A DNA stretch of 64,000 nucleotides. It comes from an uncultured Prevotella sp. (lineage in GTDB: Bacteria; Bacteroidota; Bacteroidia; Bacteroidales; Bacteroidaceae). Position 1 is the stretch's first letter, and each line of letters begins with the position of its first letter. The translations under genes were made by a program, and so were the position numbers. The stretch is from assembly GCA_938028745.1 (NCBI GenBank), contig CALIZL010000049.1, forward strand, positions 37,874-101,873. Direction: 5' to 3'. This document shows positions 18,661 through 28,916 of this stretch, piece by piece. The notes beneath the pieces are model-generated. The model was not told the DNA's origin, searched no databases, and was given only the letters and a program-made list of their open reading frames with translations.

Positions 18661-18843
18661 ACTGGAGTTGAGTAGTTAGGGAGTTATGGAGTTAAGGAGT
18701 TAAGCCAAATGCCTAGGTGGCGTAGACATTTTCACTCTTTCACTCTTTCACCTTTAAAAGGGCATAGCCATTTTTTCACCTTTTCACCCTTTCACCTTTA
18801 AAAGGGCGCAGCCATTTTTTCACCTTTTCACCCTTTCACCTTT
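18661..18843. repeat. Simple-repeat tract (GGAGTTA and TTTTCACC units)
   Basis: Variants of GAGTTATGGAGTTAAGG are followed by GCCAAATGCCTAGGTGGCGT and then runs of TTTTCACC/CTTTCACC separated by TTTAAAAGGGCGCAGCC. The same composite recurs at 25008-25400. It abuts the mutS stop codon. Confidence 0.75.
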
Positions 18844-18845
18844 TC

Positions 18846-21470
18846 TTATCCGCCCACAATCTTCTTTATGTCGTTCAGCTTATTAAGCGCTTCCATAGGC
18901 GTGAGGTTGTTGATGTCGAGACCTAGAATCTCGTCGCGAATTTGAGAAAGTACGGGGTCGTCTAGTTGGAAAAAGCTTAGTTGCATGCCCTCGCGACTTT
19001 CGTCTAAGTGCTTAACACTGGGCTTGCTCACGGTTCCGCCCACCTGTGCGTTGTCGTTTTCAAGCTGTTTAAGCACGGTGTTAGCCCTTTTCACAATGCT
19101 TTTGGGCATTCCTGCGATGTCGGCCACGTGTATACCAAACGAATGTTCGCTGCCTCCGCGTTCTAATCGGCGCATAAAGATAACCTTTCCGTTAAGCTCT
19201 TTCACGCTGACGTTGAAATTCTTAATGCGCTTAAAGTTCTTTTCCATCTCATTTAGTTCGTGATAATGGGTGGCAAAGAGCGTACGGGCGCGTGCTTTGG
19301 GTTGCTCGTGCAGGTATTCCACGATGGCCCAAGCAATGCTGATGCCGTCGTACGTGGACGTTCCGCGCCCCAACTCGTCGAAAAGAACCAGCGAACGGGG
19401 CGAAACATTGTTGAGAATGTTCGATGCTTCGGTCATTTCTACCATGAAAGTAGACTCGCCTTGCGCGATATTGTCGCTCGCCCCCACGCGCGTAAAGATT
19501 TTATCTACCAGTCCAACGCGCGCACTTTCGGCAGGAACAAAGCTTCCTATCTGCGCAAGTAGCACGATAAGGGCCGTTTGTCTGAGCAAAGCAGACTTAC
19601 CAGCCATGTTCGGACCGGTGATAATGATTATCTGTTGGCGCTCGGTGTCGAGTTGAATGTCGTTGGGCACGTAGTGTTCGCCCAGTGGTAGTTGCGTTTC
19701 GATAACGGGATGTCGGCCTTGGCGTATATCCAATGCGTCGCTATCTTCTATCACGGGGCGTACATAGCGGTTCTCTTCGGCGGTCTTGGCGAAACTAAGC
19801 AGGCAGTCGAGCCGTGCCACCACGTTGGCATTGATTTGTATTTGGGGGATAAACTCTTGCGTAGCCGTAACCAATTCGTTGAAAAGACGTTCTTCCAGCG
19901 ACTGAATTTTCTCGTCGGCACCCAATATTCGCTCCTCATATTCCTTCAATTCTTGCGTGATGTAGCGTTCGGCTTGGGCCAAAGTTTGCTTTCTAACCCA
20001 CTCTTCGGGCACCTTATCCTTATACGTGTTGCGCACTTCGAGGTAGTAACCAAACACGTTGTTGTAGCCAATTTTAAGGCTACTGATGCCTGTTGCCTCG
20101 GCTTCGCGTTGCTGAATGTCGATGAGGAAATCGCGTCCGCCACGCGATATGTTGCGTAGTTCGTCTAGTTCAGGACTAAACCCCTCGGCAATAACGTTGC
20201 CGCGATTCACAACCAGTGGCGGGTCGGGTTGTATTTCGTTTTCAATTCTGTCGCGCAAACTTTCGCAAAGGTTCATTTGTTCGCCTATCTGGCGTATCGT
20301 TTCATTGTCGGCCTCCAAGCAAGCAATCTTCAATGGCTGTATGGCTAGCAGCGCATTCTTAAGCTGAACCATCTCGCGGGGCGACACACGGCCAACGGCA
20401 ACCTTCGAAATGATGCGTTCAAGGTCGCCAATGCGGTGCAGTTGCTCATCGAGTAGGGTGCGAAATTCGGGGTAACGGAAGATATAGTCCACCACATCGA
20501 GTCGTTGTTCGATGGGCTTAACCTCTTTCAGTGGGAACACCAGCCATCGTCTTAGCAAGCGGCCGCCCATTGCCGTTACGGTTCGGTCCACCACATCGAG
20601 CAGCGATGCACCGTCTTCTTGCATGGGTTGTATCAGTTCGAGCGACCGAATGGTGAACTTATCTAGTCGTACATAGCGGTCTTCTTCTATGAGTGCCAGC
20701 GAGGTTACGTGTCCGATATTGGTGTGTTGCGTAATCTCTAAGTACTGCATGATGGCGCCAGCGGCCACCACTCCGCTTTGAACATGCTCAACTCCAAAGC
20801 CTTTTAGGTTCTTCGTTCCAAAGTGTTTAAGCAGTTTTTGGCGCGCCGTTTGTTCGGTAAACACCCAATCATCTAGTTCGAATACAATGTGTTTGTTGCC
20901 AAAATAGCGTTCAAAGTCCTTCTTGTGGTTGCGTTCGTACAGCACTTCCTTGGGTGCAAAGCTGCCCAGAAGCTTTTCTACATAGTCGAACGAGCCTTGT
21001 CCGGTGATAAATTCGCCCGTAGAAATGTCGAGAAAAGCCACGCCGCAAGCCGTTTTCCCAAAGTGAACGGCTGCCAAGAAGTTGTTTTCCTTATAGTTAA
21101 GTACGGTGTCGCCCATTGCCACTCCTGGCGTAACCAGTTCGGTTATGCCGCGTTTCACGAGCGTTTTCGTTAGTTTGGGGTCTTCCAGTTGGTCGCATAT
21201 AGCCACGCGTTTGCCCGCCCTGATGAGCTTAGGCAGATAGGTGTCGAGCGCATGATGGGGAAAACCGGCCATCTCTGTGGCATCTGTATTGCCTTTGTTG
21301 TTGCGTTTGGTGAGGGTAATTCCCAGCACGCGCGATGCCTCTACGGCATCTTCGCTGTATGTTTCGTAGAAGTCGCCGCAACGGAAAAGCAACAAGGCAT
21401 CGGGATGTTTGGCCTTGAAAGAGTAGAATTGCTTCATCATGGGGGTTAATCCCTGATCGTTTTGCGCCAT
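18846..21470 (-). CDS. mutS: DNA mismatch-repair protein MutS
   Basis: 874 residues, full length. The N-terminal mismatch-recognition domain begins with TPMMKQFYSFKAKHPDALLLFRCGDFYETY and carries the F-x-E contact motif family members use (GDFYETY region). Core and lever domains follow. The ATPase domain has Walker A GPNMAGKS (near residue 617) and Walker B LVLFDELGRGTSTYDG (near 695), then FATHYHELNEM. The C terminus ends in a helix-turn-helix dimer region (NLTPMEALNKLNDIKKIV). It recognises base mismatches and starts repair. MutL is not in this window. Assignment is certain. Confidence 0.98.
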   Translation of the reverse strand: MAQNDQGLTPMMKQFYSFKAKHPDALLLFRCGDFYETYSEDAVEASRVLGITLTKRNNKGNTDATEMAGFPHHALDTYLPKLIRAGKRVAICDQLEDPKLTKTLVKRGITELVTPGVAMGDTVLNYKENNFLAAVHFGKTACGVAFLDISTGEFITGQGSFDYVEKLLGSFAPKEVLYERNHKKDFERYFGNKHIVFELDDWVFTEQTARQKLLKHFGTKNLKGFGVEHVQSGVVAAGAIMQYLEITQHTNIGHVTSLALIEEDRYVRLDKFTIRSLELIQPMQEDGASLLDVVDRTVTAMGGRLLRRWLVFPLKEVKPIEQRLDVVDYIFRYPEFRTLLDEQLHRIGDLERIISKVAVGRVSPREMVQLKNALLAIQPLKIACLEADNETIRQIGEQMNLCESLRDRIENEIQPDPPLVVNRGNVIAEGFSPELDELRNISRGGRDFLIDIQQREAEATGISSLKIGYNNVFGYYLEVRNTYKDKVPEEWVRKQTLAQAERYITQELKEYEERILGADEKIQSLEERLFNELVTATQEFIPQIQINANVVARLDCLLSFAKTAEENRYVRPVIEDSDALDIRQGRHPVIETQLPLGEHYVPNDIQLDTERQQIIIITGPNMAGKSALLRQTALIVLLAQIGSFVPAESARVGLVDKIFTRVGASDNIAQGESTFMVEMTEASNILNNVSPRSLVLFDELGRGTSTYDGISIAWAIVEYLHEQPKARARTLFATHYHELNEMEKNFKRIKNFNVSVKELNGKVIFMRRLERGGSEHSFGIHVADIAGMPKSIVKRANTVLKQLENDNAQVGGTVSKPSVKHLDESREGMQLSFFQLDDPVLSQIRDEILGLDINNLTPMEALNKLNDIKKIVGG

Positions 21471-21599
21471 TGTATGGGTGGTTTTTTATTTGTTGTATTG
21501 CTTTTCTGGGGTTCAGTTTGTTCTGACAAACCCTTGTTGTCCTCCTGTTTGTAGGTCTTTTTGCGGCCTAGTTGTTCCTTGTTTATGGCCCAGCATTCT

Positions 21600-22415
21600 T
21601 TATTTCTCGGTCGAAGAAACGGCACTTCGCAGCCCTTTCATGCCCACAACAAAAGCCTTGGCACTGCCGAATTTAAGGTTCATGTCTATGCGAACAGGAA
21701 CGTGGTTGCTGTCGTCGGTAACGAAGAAACGGGCAATTTCCTTGGGCTTTCTATTGGGTTTGCGCTCGATGTAGGCCAGTTCCAGGCAACGATACTTCAC
21801 GCCATCGTCTCCTTTAACCACCGTTTTGCCGTTATATCTAAGCGTTGCAGGAATAAAACCATCGCCTTCGGCCACGGTAAAAGGTATTTCGTTGCCGCTT
21901 TTCCAGCCTTCGGGGTTGAACGAACGCGCCCTAAGAAAGATGTTCATCATGTCGAAAACGCATTCGTCTAGCGTGCGATTGTCCCACAGATGGTTTCCAT
22001 CGTGGGTTAAGCAGTGCTGTTTAATGTGGCACTTGCTGCCGTCGGGATAGCTGTAAAACACCTCGTCTACGGTGTACCGGCTGCCTTCGCGTGCGCCTTT
22101 TCGGTAGTAAAGCGGTGCCATATCGAGCGACGAATAACACATAAGTGTGTCGCGGAGTACGAAGAAATGGTCTACTTTGCTGTTTCCACGCGTGATGAGG
22201 CTGCCCCGATAGGCAGGCTTGCCGCCGTAAACGCTTTGTACTACCGACATAGAAGCCGTGCCAGCCTTCACCCAAACAAACTTCCAGTTGTAGTAAAGAT
22301 TGTATGTGAGAAACTCGCCCGACTTAAAAGCGGTGTTCCGAAATGTGCATTGTGCCTGCATTTGTGCGGTCATCAGTAGCGCAACCAGCACTAGTGCCAA
22401 CTTTATCTTCTTCAT
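21600..22415 (-). CDS. DUF3108 secreted protein
   Basis: 271 residues with a clear signal peptide (MKKIKLALVLVALLMTAQMQAQ). The mature protein starts CTFRNTAFKSGEFLTYNLYYNWKFVWVKAGTASM, the characteristic opening of DUF3108 proteins, which are predicted periplasmic beta-rich proteins of unknown function. The end PVRIDMNLKFGSAKAFVVGMKG fits the same family. It lies 129 bp upstream of mutS and 189 bp downstream of the Ig-like lipoprotein, all on the minus strand; the gaps make one operon uncertain. Function not known. Confidence 0.8.
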   Translation of the reverse strand: MKKIKLALVLVALLMTAQMQAQCTFRNTAFKSGEFLTYNLYYNWKFVWVKAGTASMSVVQSVYGGKPAYRGSLITRGNSKVDHFFVLRDTLMCYSSLDMAPLYYRKGAREGSRYTVDEVFYSYPDGSKCHIKQHCLTHDGNHLWDNRTLDECVFDMMNIFLRARSFNPEGWKSGNEIPFTVAEGDGFIPATLRYNGKTVVKGDDGVKYRCLELAYIERKPNRKPKEIARFFVTDDSNHVPVRIDMNLKFGSAKAFVVGMKGLRSAVSSTEK

Positions 22416-22604
22416 CTCGTTAGGTCTTTTATGTGCGATGTGCTGCCCTTTGGCTTTGCATCGCGGGTTATTTATATGGTGAAAGGGCTCTTGACGCTTC
22501 CCCTTTTTCTTGTTTCATTATGTGTTTACGCCCCGTTTTCTGCATGCGCTGTGTAGCCATTTGCAGTTCGGGGCGCTATATCCTTAGCCTTTTGGCTACG
22601 ACAC

Positions 22605-24641
22605 TTATTTCAAATCGGGCGGTAGGGGTATGCCCAATTCCAGTGCACGTTCCCTGTTTCGGCGTTTGATGCTCTTGCCTTTATCGGGCTTTTGCTTGGT
22701 AATCTTGCCAGGCTTTTGCTCGTTCAGCGGTTTGGCTGTGGGGTTCCAGGTGCGTGTGGCATCCCAATTGGCCTTGCATTCTATTTCTTCGGGGAAGTAA
22801 TACACCGTTTCGGGTTCTTCTCCGCGATAGAAATCGCCCGTGTCCCATCGTCCGTTTCCGTTTCGGTCTACGAACAAACGCAGGTAATAGGTTGCGGGTT
22901 GCAGGTAGTAGAAGTTGGCCGTACCAGCTAAGGCGCGTGTTTGTTTCACCACACCATCTTGCTCGTTGAGCAGCTGAACCACCACATTAGAGTCGGTAAG
23001 CGCAGTAAGCGATACGGCGAGTGTGGCAAACTCCTTGTCTTCTCTTACCTTAAAGCCTTGCTTTATCTTGCCCGACGTGGTTCCGTAGATGTCGGTGAGT
23101 GCCAACGAGTCGAGTTCAAAGCTGTATTCCACGCCTGGTTTCCACTCGGCTTGCAGCTCCAACCACCGTTTGTGCAAGAGATTGGTTCCTACGGGTGCCA
23201 AACTGTCGCCCCCCTCGCGCACCCTAATCCTGTAACGGGCCTCATACCACAGCGTGTCGCGCTTGCTGTAAAGGTGTATTTTTGTCGAATCAAGACTTTG
23301 CAAAGGCGTTGGCAACTCTATTCGCACGTTCTCGTCGGGAGCGATGCTGTTGTTCACCTTCACTTCCACCTTCAACGCCTCGGGGCGCATTATCGTTTCA
23401 AACGGTTCTCCTTTCTTTTGCGCCTTGTCTTGTGCCTTCTTCCATTCCTCCGCTTTCTTTTGCTTTTCTTTCAGCCTTTTGGCGTAAGGCGTTTTCGCAA
23501 GAACCTCTATCGTATCCTGTTTCATGCGCAGTTGCCCCGTGGTGTCTGTGCTCCAATATTGCATCTGCATGCGCAGCGTGTCTTGGTTAATCAGCGCAGA
23601 GTCTTTAATCCAATAGGTTATGGTGTCTTTCTTAGCCGTGGGCATTACGATGAACGCGCGCTCGGCATTGTTGAAGTTCAGTCCGCGCAGAATAGGAAGT
23701 TCGTTGTTGCCAGCCGTAAACACCAGCGAGAAACACTCGGGCAGTGTTCGTTCGGCCTTAGTGAAAAAGCGGTCGGTTTGTACATGTGTAAACGCGCGCA
23801 GCATGATATTGTCGGGTAAGAAGTGCGTGTAGCTAACACGCGAGATGGAATCGATGCGCAACGAGTCGCGCCAAAGCGTGTCTTGCCGCACATCGGGTTT
23901 CGACGAAGGTACGATAATCTCGCGGTTAAAGGCCATTTCTTCGCCTTTCTGCGTGAGGTGGTAGTCGCCGTCTACATCTTGCAGCGCATAAACGCGATAC
24001 TTTCCGGGTGCGATGCCGCGTATAACGAAGCGTCCGCGCCCGTCGGTTTTGGCCACGCGCTGCATGGGTTGGGTACGAAACGCACTATCGGCAAGGTTAG
24101 CGTACAGTCCCACCAGTATTCCTTTCACCGGTTCTAGGTTTTCGGCGGCAAGAACCCACCCGCTCACCTCCATCGTGTCGATATGTTCGCCCGTAGAGAA
24201 ACTATATGTATAGTTTCCCAAGGGGTTGCCTTCGTTGTTGTCGGTTATGGCGTCAGAAAAGTCCACTGTGTACGTGGTGTTAGCTTTGAGCGAGTCTTTC
24301 AGTTCGATGTCGATGCTTTTTCCGCCTGCCTTTATGTCGGGCGATTCCAGCTGTGGAGGTGAAACCACTACGTTTTCCGTGGCGTTTTCTATCTTGATAA
24401 ATTCGTTAAAGCGTATGTGTAGCTTTCTAGTCTTCACGCCAGTGGCCTTTTCTGTGGGCGATGCACCCACCACTCGGGGCGGTGTTTCGTCGTACCAGCC
24501 CCCATCGGGGTTGCCCATTCGGGCGCAAGCGGCCACTAATGCAAGTGTAAATAGCAACAGGGCGAAACGGCACAATTGCCAGTTAAGTCTGCTTGTGCGT
24601 TGCGTGGTGTGCGCCTTGTCCATATTGTAGCGTTCCTTCAT
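22605..24641 (-). CDS. Ig-like (Big_5/SbsA-type) domain lipoprotein
   Basis: 678 residues. A long N-terminal region (FALLLFTLALVAAC) gives a lipoprotein signal with Cys near residue 39, followed by ARMGNPDGGWYDETPPRVVGASP, the usual start of Bacteroidetes Big_5 proteins. An Ig-like domain follows (about 55-150; GVKTRKLHIRFNEFIKIENA). A SpaA/carboxypeptidase-regulatory-like module comes next (ISGWVLAAENLEPVKGILVG; KYRVYALQDVDGDYHL), then further beta-rich modules with a charged coiled segment near 405-430 (KRLKEKQKKAEEWKKAQDKA). It is likely periplasm-facing or on the cell surface. I keep the first ATG because AAGGAAAT lies just upstream; an ATG six codons later is possible. No enzyme motif is seen. 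Confidence 0.82.
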   Translation of the reverse strand: MKERYNMDKAHTTQRTSRLNWQLCRFALLLFTLALVAACARMGNPDGGWYDETPPRVVGASPTEKATGVKTRKLHIRFNEFIKIENATENVVVSPPQLESPDIKAGGKSIDIELKDSLKANTTYTVDFSDAITDNNEGNPLGNYTYSFSTGEHIDTMEVSGWVLAAENLEPVKGILVGLYANLADSAFRTQPMQRVAKTDGRGRFVIRGIAPGKYRVYALQDVDGDYHLTQKGEEMAFNREIIVPSSKPDVRQDTLWRDSLRIDSISRVSYTHFLPDNIMLRAFTHVQTDRFFTKAERTLPECFSLVFTAGNNELPILRGLNFNNAERAFIVMPTAKKDTITYWIKDSALINQDTLRMQMQYWSTDTTGQLRMKQDTIEVLAKTPYAKRLKEKQKKAEEWKKAQDKAQKKGEPFETIMRPEALKVEVKVNNSIAPDENVRIELPTPLQSLDSTKIHLYSKRDTLWYEARYRIRVREGGDSLAPVGTNLLHKRWLELQAEWKPGVEYSFELDSLALTDIYGTTSGKIKQGFKVREDKEFATLAVSLTALTDSNVVVQLLNEQDGVVKQTRALAGTANFYYLQPATYYLRLFVDRNGNGRWDTGDFYRGEEPETVYYFPEEIECKANWDATRTWNPTAKPLNEQKPGKITKQKPDKGKSIKRRNRERALELGIPLPPDLK

Positions 24642-25007
24642 ATTTCCTTTTTACCTGCTGTTGCTTATTTGCACATTACTTTATTGTGGTGTTCGCACCT
24701 TTAATATATGGCTTTGCCTCGTTGCATGCAAGGGCTAAACCTTGGTTATATGTAGGCGTGCGGCCAACGTGTGCATTGTTGTCGTTACTGTTATGCGTAG
24801 GTGTATACGGCTCGCAGCGTGCAAGCAAGCCTGCACCGTTGCGAGTAACGGTTGCCCATAACGCCGCTTATGCCAGCATTTAGCCTGTATTCCTTGTGTA
24901 AACGGCATAATTGGGCCGTTGGCAAAGTTAGTAATAAAAAATGGAATATGGCTTTGTTGTTAGGGAATATTTGGATTTTAAACAGGCTATGCCCCACGGC
25001 TAGGGCT

Positions 25008-25400
25008 TAAGGAGTTAAGGAGTTATGGAGTTAAGGAGTTAAGCCAAATGCCTAGGTGGCATTACATTTAAGGAGTTAAGGAGTTAAGGAGTTACGGAGT
25101 TATGGAGTTACGGAGTTATGGAGTTACGGAGTTAAGCCAAATGCCTAGGTGGCGTTACATTTAGGGGGTTAAGTAGTTGTGGAGTTATGGAGTTAAGCCA
25201 AATGCCTAGGTGGAGCAACCATCTTTTCATTCTTTCACCTTTTCACCTTTAAGAGGGCGTTAGCCATCTTTTCACCTTTTCACCCTTTCCCCCTTTCACC
25301 TTTAAAAGTGCGCAGCCATCTTTTCACCTTTTCACCCTTTCACCTTTAAAAGTGCGCAGCCATCTTTTCACCTTTTCACTTTTTCACCCTTTCACCTTTA
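25008..25400. repeat. Simple-repeat tract (GGAGTTA, then TTTTCACC units)
   Basis: Three runs of GGAGTTA variants each end in AAGCCAAATGCCTAGGTGG. Runs of CACCTTTTCACC with spacers like TTTAAAAGTGCGCAGCCATC follow. It is a longer version of the tract at 18661-18843. The remaining 24642-25007 holds nothing that I can name. Confidence 0.75.
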
Positions 25401-25424
25401 TGGGTGATTTAACACACCATGATA

Positions 25425-25454
25425 TTGCGGTGTCAACGAAATTTATTACATTTG
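25425..25454 (+). promoter_or_regulatory. Promoter of the DUF2007-like gene
   Basis: TTG at 25425-25427 and TACATTTG at 25447-25454 are 19 bases apart, matching the Bacteroidetes layout, 37 bases before the start codon. Confidence 0.65.
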
Positions 25455-25491
25455 CAATGTATTGTTTCATCTGTATTTAAGTTGAACGGCA

Positions 25492-25929
25492 ATGAAAGAA
25501 AAAGTGACAATAAAGCTTTGCAATAACTTTTATGAGGCGTGGGAGATAAGCCAATGGCTTGCCGAGCATCATATCATGGTGTTGCCCAACGCCGCCAACA
25601 AGGAACAACCAGGGCAAGGAATAGCCATAACGGTTTACGAAACGGATGTGGAACGAGCCTTGAAACTGATTGCGCAATTAGAGAATAAGCCAGTGGAAGA
25701 GCGTTTGCCGCATGGGGTTGGTGACAACGAGGGACAGGCGTTAAAGCGGTGTACTGTGCGTTTAGAATGGCGCATTAAGCCCCTTTCGCTAGTCTTTGCC
25801 ATAGTGCTAACCACGATATTTGCCATTGTTTTCAGCCTGCTTTGCAACGAAGAGTTCTTACCCCTTTTGGGAAAACTGATGTTGGGTGGTGCAGTTGGCT
25901 TGTTGGTTGGGAGCGTGAGGAGGAATTAA
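25492..25929 (+). CDS. Small membrane protein with a DUF2007-like N-terminal domain
   Basis: 145 residues. The N-terminal ~70 residues (VTIKLCNNFYEAWEISQWLAEHHI...GIAITVYETDVERALKLI) resemble the DUF2007 'putative signal transducing' fold, in which a short sequence senses or binds a partner. Two hydrophobic segments follow (LSLVFAIVLTTIFAIVFSLL and PLLGKLMLGGAVGLLVGSV), so the C-terminal half is membrane-embedded. A good promoter lies just upstream. There is no operon partner: the next gene is far and on the other strand. Function unknown; the family name is tentative. Confidence 0.65.
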   Translation: MKEKVTIKLCNNFYEAWEISQWLAEHHIMVLPNAANKEQPGQGIAITVYETDVERALKLIAQLENKPVEERLPHGVGDNEGQALKRCTVRLEWRIKPLSLVFAIVLTTIFAIVFSLLCNEEFLPLLGKLMLGGAVGLLVGSVRRN

Positions 25930-25937
25930 ATGGCCCA

Positions 25938-25968
25938 ACCCCCCGCCCCTTTCCATTGGAAAGGGTAG
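25938..25968. repeat. C-rich hairpin repeat (divergent copy)
   Basis: CCCTTTCC-ATT-GGAAAGGG hairpin preceded by CCCCCCG, immediately after the DUF2007-like gene. A relative of the CCCCTCTCC repeat; it may end transcription. Confidence 0.6.
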
Positions 25969-26011
25969 TGATTAGCTGGCTCGCCCACCAACTCAAAAAC
26001 TTAAATTGTTA

Positions 26012-26660
26012 TCTTTTGTTTTACAATGTCGCTCTATTTTTCGTTCCGTTCTAGCGAAAATATTGGTTAAAAAGTAGGTAAAAAGCCGTTTTTTTCTACC
26101 CTTTCGCACCTTGGCTTTTGTCTATTTTTAAGCCAAGAACCTGCATTTTGCACCATTTTGCCTTTCTAGTTTGGTTGCCAACTCGTATTTTTTCAACTCC
26201 AATTACCCACTTTTTCCCCCTAAAACCCCACTTTTTAATGCCTATTTTGCCCTTTTTGGCCATGTGTTTCGTGGTTCTAAAAGGTTTTGTTTATACAATT
26301 GTTGTGGATGTTTATGCTTTTTGTCTCTCATTTAGTAGCATTTTTCCATGCGTTTAGCACCAAAACGTACTGCATTTAGCACCAAAACACACTGCATTTA
26401 GCATCAAAACGCACTGCATTTAGCACCAAAACGCACTGCATTTAGCACCAAAATGCAGTGTATTTAGCGGCAAAACGCACAAAAGTAGGTGCAAATGGCG
26501 GTTTGTTTAAATAAATATTCATTTTGCCAACATTCACATGCAACCCCTTTTTGCACCGAAACAAACCTTCGCGAGAATCGATTTTTTGCGGCAAGGTGGG
26601 CAGTTGGTGGATAAAAATGGCACTTTTAGTGTTAAAAATCTTGCTGAAAAGCGGACAAAT
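26012..26660 (-). repeat. 648-bp dispersed intergenic element, copy 3 (seven 22-bp units)
   Basis: Reverse orientation. Seven 22-bp units run from about 26319 to 26472 on the plus strand, most reading AAAACGCACTGCATTTAGCACC or close to it. The invariant GCGAGAATCGATTTTTTGCG block is near 26571; the outer end GCTGAAAAGCGGACAAA is near 26660. It lies between two convergent genes. Confidence 0.9.
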
Positions 26661-26777
26661 TCAAGCTGGCGAGTTAACAAGTTAACAAAAGGATAATTCA
26701 CAAGGCATATCACTCCATAGTTGCCCAAAGGCCGCATGCACTCTTGGTTAACAAAAGGATAATTCACAAGGCATGTC

Positions 26778-26817
26778 ATTCCCCTCTCCCTTTGGAGAGG
26801 GGCAGTGGGTGAGGCCC
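26778..26817. repeat. C-rich hairpin repeat at the 3' end of the GH3-type gene
   Basis: CCCCTCTCC-CTTT-GGAGAGGGG hairpin followed by GGGTGAGGCC, ten bases beyond the GH3-type stop codon. The position suits a terminator of that gene. Confidence 0.75.
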
Positions 26818-26826
26818 TGCTCTTCT

Positions 26827-28332
26827 TTAATTCATCTTCAACAGCTCCTCAATATTCTTACGGCTGTTTCCTAGTCGCGGCACCTTATGTTGTCCGCCCA
26901 GTTTGCCTTTGCTTTTCAGCCAATCGTTAAACAGGCCTTGTCGTGCCTCAACCACTTCCAGCTGTTGCAGCGTGATGTTCTTGTGTCGTTTAGCCTCGTA
27001 GTCGCTGTTAAGTTGTTGCAAACGGAGGTCGAGTGCTTGGGCAAAGGCATCGAGAGAAGTAGGCTTGTGCGCAAATTCCACAAGCCATTGGTGCCTGCAT
27101 TTGGCCTCGGCATCCATAAATACAGGTGCCGCCGTGTACTCCAACACCTCTGCACCCGTTTGTTTGCAGGCGTAAGCCAAGCCCTGTTCGGCGTTGTCCA
27201 TAATCAGTTCTTCGCCAAAGGCATTGATAAAGTATTTTGTTCGCCCCGTAATCTTAAACTTATAAGGCTGCGTGGAGGTGAAACAAACCGTGTCGCCAAT
27301 AACATAACGCCACAAACCACACGTTGTGCTAATCACCATCGCATAGTTACGGCCAGGCACAACGCCCCAAAGCGGAACCACCGAGGCATTGTCTGTTCCA
27401 AATTCGTCCATCGGAATAAACTCGTAGAACACGCCGTAATCTATCATGAGCAGCATAGCCTCGTCGTCGGGAGCGTCTTGTAGACCGAAAAAGCCTTCGC
27501 TGGCGTTGTAGGTTTCCATGTATCGCATCTGCGACGAGCCAACAAGTTTGCGGTATTGTTCGCGATAAGGGCCGAAAGCAATGCCGCCGTGGAAAAACAC
27601 TTCGAGGTTGGGCCACACCTCGGCGAGCGTATCTTTGCCCGAAAGTTCGAGCACGCGCACCAGCACAGAGAGCATCCACGAGGGCACACCCGATATGTTG
27701 GTGACGTTGGTGTGCAAAGTTTGTTGGGCAATGGCCTCGCGTTTCGCCTCGAAGTCGGGCATTAGCGCGATGCTTTTCTTGGGAACGCGCACGATATTGG
27801 CCAAGGGATTGATGTTTTCGATGAGTATCGCGCTGAGGTCGCCCACTAGGCTATGCGCCACGTTGTAGTTGGCCGCATGACTTCCACCCAATATCAGACT
27901 GCGCCCATCGAATAGCCGGCTCTTGGGATTGTTGCGCAGATAAAGTGCCACGGCATCTTTTCCGCCTTTGTAATGAATGTTTTTCAAGCCTTCGGCAGAT
28001 ACGGGGATGAATTTGCTTTTGTCGTTGGTTGTTCCCGACGATTTGGCGTACCACTTCACCACGCCAGGCCACAACACGTCGGCCTCGCCGTGGCGCATGC
28101 GGTCGATAGGCTCTTTCAGTTCCTCGTAAGAGGTTACGGGTAGCTGCTTGGCAAAGTGTTCGTAGGTTTGTATGTTGTTCATTCCCCACGTATTGCCATA
28201 TTGCGTGCGTTGTCCTTGCTGCACAAGGTGGGCCAAAACACGCCTTTGTATCTCTTCGCTATTGTGGGCGTACGCTCCGATGTCGGCCTGTCGGCCTTTG
28301 AAAGCTCCGCTCACTAAGGATGTAATGCTCAT
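26827..28332 (-). CDS. GH3-family acyl-adenylating enzyme (auxin-responsive GH3-like)
   Basis: 501 residues, the usual length for bacterial GH3 proteins, which belong to the ANL adenylating superfamily and activate a carboxylic acid with ATP. The phosphate-binding motif is YAKSSGTTNDKSKFIPVS (about 92-109). The AMP-binding segment is YNASEGFFGLQD (near 285), and the hinge-like ITGRTKYFINAFGEELIMDNAEQ is near 370. In Bacteroidetes these genes are common, and the acid and acceptor are unknown; plant relatives join amino acids to jasmonate or auxin. It stands alone, bounded by a hairpin on each side. Family call is firm, substrate unknown. Confidence 0.92.
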   Translation of the reverse strand: MSITSLVSGAFKGRQADIGAYAHNSEEIQRRVLAHLVQQGQRTQYGNTWGMNNIQTYEHFAKQLPVTSYEELKEPIDRMRHGEADVLWPGVVKWYAKSSGTTNDKSKFIPVSAEGLKNIHYKGGKDAVALYLRNNPKSRLFDGRSLILGGSHAANYNVAHSLVGDLSAILIENINPLANIVRVPKKSIALMPDFEAKREAIAQQTLHTNVTNISGVPSWMLSVLVRVLELSGKDTLAEVWPNLEVFFHGGIAFGPYREQYRKLVGSSQMRYMETYNASEGFFGLQDAPDDEAMLLMIDYGVFYEFIPMDEFGTDNASVVPLWGVVPGRNYAMVISTTCGLWRYVIGDTVCFTSTQPYKFKITGRTKYFINAFGEELIMDNAEQGLAYACKQTGAEVLEYTAAPVFMDAEAKCRHQWLVEFAHKPTSLDAFAQALDLRLQQLNSDYEAKRHKNITLQQLEVVEARQGLFNDWLKSKGKLGGQHKVPRLGNSRKNIEELLKMN

Positions 28333-28530
28333 TGTAAGTTTGTTTGAAAGGGCAAAATTACGTCAAAAACATGAAAAAACACTATGTTTGGAGAAGAAAT
28401 GGTGAATGTGGAGGGCAAGCGATGAGAAATATAGGGGGTGGGGGATAGCTTGCTTATAACATGGAATGCCATTAGCTAATCAAACTATATTAGCTGCTGC
28501 AACGCCTGCATTTATTGGCTTGTAGCCAAC

Positions 28531-28570
28531 ACAAACAAAAGCGTGGCGGTGCATCATCGCACCACCACGC
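28531..28570 (-). terminator. Rho-independent-type terminator on the minus strand
   Basis: GCGTGGCGGTGC and GCACCACCACGC form a 12-bp stem (one G-U pair) with a 6-base loop. On the minus strand the stem is followed by TTTTGTTTGT. It lies between dps and the GH3-type gene, about 380 bases beyond a stronger terminator, so which transcript it ends is unclear. Confidence 0.65.
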
Positions 28571-28916
28571 CGCCACTTTAATCTTTTCGCTAAATGCAGA
28601 CATGCTTTTGCTAGTCTGTTTTTATAACTCTCTGCACTAATCTCTTGTGCTTAAAGCTATGCTAAGTTTAAGTTGATGAGCTTTTTTAAGTTAATGCTTT
28701 TGTGTGGGTGTAAGTTTCTAATTTAATGAGTTTTATCGCGCACATCCTTGTACAAAACGTTTGCGAGTGTACAATTGCGAAAGCGTTTGGGGGTAAAATA
28801 GCTAACGTTCTAACGAACTCACTACGTTCTAAACTCCCAATCTCACAGTCTTACAGCCTTAATCCTACATCTTGTTTGGCCTTTGCCATTGTGTGCAGTG
28901 GCTTGCAGTAAGGTTT